Origin: Demequina sp. NBRC 110056
GTDB taxonomy: Bacteria; Actinomycetota; Actinomycetes; Actinomycetales; Demequinaceae
Direction: 5' to 3'
NCBI RefSeq assembly: GCF_002090155.1
Contig: NZ_BBRM01000004.1
Span: forward strand, 310,001 to 374,000
DNA length: 64,000 bases
Under the pieces are notes generated by a model. That model was not told where the DNA came from. It saw nothing but the letters and a program-made list of their open reading frames with translations, and searched no databases. The position numbers and the translations under genes were made by a program. Below are positions 63,274-64,000 of the stretch, piece after piece. How positions within the stretch are numbered: position 1 is the stretch's first letter; every line of letters starts with the position of its first letter.

Positions 63274-64000
63274 CTACTGGTCGAGCAGCGCCTGGGCGTC
63301 GACGTCCGCCTGGGTGAGGAGGGCATCGATGTCGGCGTTCTCGTCCGTGAGGACCGCCTGGACGATGGGGTCGAGCAGGGCGTAGATCTCCTGCGTCTTG
63401 CCCTTGGGCTCGCCCACCGGGGTCTGGTCCCAGATCCGGTCGGTGAACGGCGCCATCTGGTCCACCGGGACGTTGACGTAGTCAGCGATCCACACGAGCG
63501 ACTCCTCGTAGAGCTCGCGGCTCAGGACCGGGAGGACGGGAGTGCCGACGGCCTGACCCGAGTCGGCAAGCACCTGGGCGTCCGACACGGCGGCGTCCTC
63601 GTTGAGGAGCTTCTGCATGTAGTACCAGTCGATCCACTTCACGGCAGCGGCCTTGGTGGCGTCGTCGACGGTCGGGCTGACGACGGCGATGTCGCCGCCA
63701 CCGAGCGTGCCCGGGTCGTCACCCTCGAGCGGCATGACCGTGAGGCCGTACTGCGCGGGGTCCATGCCGAAGTCGCGGACCAGCGCCGTGTACACGTCCG
63801 ATCCCGAGGTGAACATGCCGACGTTGCCCGCGGCGAACTCCTGGTTGATGGTGCCCCAGTCGAGGTCGACCTTGAAGCCGAACGCGTCGTCCTCCCAGCG
63901 CACGTCGTGCAGGAACTCGAGGGTCGCCTTGGTGCCCGGGTTGTTGATGGTCGACGTGTACGTGCCGTCGCCGTCCTCGGTCTGGGTGCGGCCGCCGCGT
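63274..64000 (-). CDS. Sugar-binding protein of ABC transporter (partial, 5' end beyond window)
   Basis: The C-terminal 242 residues of an extracellular solute-binding protein of family 1. The open frame runs to the window edge without a start codon that fits: RWEDDAFGFKVDLDWGTINQ, then FAAGNVGMFTSGSDVY, MPLEGDDPGTLGGGDIAVVS, and a helical C-terminus. It lacks the N-terminal lobe and signal, which lie outside. Segments such as GMFTSGSD and GGDIAVVSP suit an oligosaccharide binder. It supplies substrate to the two permeases downstream. Confidence 0.88.
   Translation of the reverse strand, partial: RGGRTQTEDGDGTYTSTINNPGTKATLEFLHDVRWEDDAFGFKVDLDWGTINQEFAAGNVGMFTSGSDVYTALVRDFGMDPAQYGLTVMPLEGDDPGTLGGGDIAVVSPTVDDATKAAAVKWIDWYYMQKLLNEDAAVSDAQVLADSGQAVGTPVLPVLSRELYEESLVWIADYVNVPVDQMAPFTDRIWDQTPVGEPKGKTQEIYALLDPIVQAVLTDENADIDALLTQADVDAQALLDQ

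Overview
The window is about 72% G+C by eye, with strong GC preference at third codon positions. Its gene content fits an aerobic, Gram-positive actinobacterium. The markers are a dispersed set of menaquinone genes, a System II (Res/Ccs) cytochrome c assembly block, an HspR-controlled dnaK operon with HAIR operators, the actinobacterial 32-residue bS22 ribosomal protein, a GH94 cellobiose phosphorylase and many lipoproteins. Cellobiose phosphorylase with these neighbours suggests a cellulomonad- or Demequina-like member of the Micrococcales; this is inference. I saw no tRNA, rRNA, CRISPR array, insertion sequence or prophage.

Layout. 1-7.8 kb: redox accessory genes (a short-chain dehydrogenase, two PQQ-type sugar dehydrogenase lipoproteins, a flavodoxin lipoprotein, three aldo/keto reductases). 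7.9-17.6 kb: menF, menD-menC, menB, menE-menA, interleaved with a methyltransferase, a DUF3048 lipoprotein, DUF4229 and PLDc_N membrane proteins. 17.7-23.5 kb: one reverse-strand block of histidine phosphatase, resA, ccdA, resB, ccsB and a GT4 glycosyltransferase, coupled by overlapping stop/start codons from the phosphatase down to ccsB. 23.5-27.4 kb: glutaredoxin-like protein, HAD phosphatase, bS22, a helix-turn-helix protein and a Ktr/Trk potassium uptake pair. 27.4-34.5 kb: a large pyruvyltransferase-like/GT8 fusion, then a DUF4397 surface protein with sortase, ECF sigma and anti-sigma genes, and a DUF4349 lipoprotein. 34.6-41.4 kb: cellobiose phosphorylase, dcd, an LRR/Ig-like/excalibur surface protein and a DUF2510 membrane protein. 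41.5-45.7 kb: TPP riboswitch plus thiBPQ, and a rhodanese. 45.9-50.5 kb: HAIR/promoter, dnaK-grpE-dnaJ-hspR and a VOC protein. 50.5-54.7 kb: a divergent pair, a degenerate GGDEF-like protein and a one-chain ECF sigma/zinc-finger anti-sigma/membrane/extracellular protein. 54.7-64 kb: a DJ-1/PfpI protein, a Bcr/CflA-type exporter, a class I ribonucleotide reductase whose small subunit has the Mn/Fe (R2c) ligand pattern, and a sugar ABC transporter cut by the window end.

How the parts work together. The menaquinone, cytochrome c assembly and PQQ-dehydrogenase genes together describe a respiratory electron chain. The GH94 enzyme and the sugar ABC permeases describe oligosaccharide use. Two separate ECF systems (sortase/sigma/anti-sigma, and the fused sigma protein) appear to link the cell surface to transcription.

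DNA-level signals stand out. At least seventeen genes have a TANNNT hexamer exactly 6 (or 7) bases before the start codon, the signature of leaderless mRNAs; two gene pairs share 32-base head-to-head promoters built this way. Three intergenic regions carry paired palindromes with centres 40-41 bases apart. A diverged 61-base repeat flanks menB. The motif GCATCGGC is strikingly frequent in coding and intergenic DNA alike.
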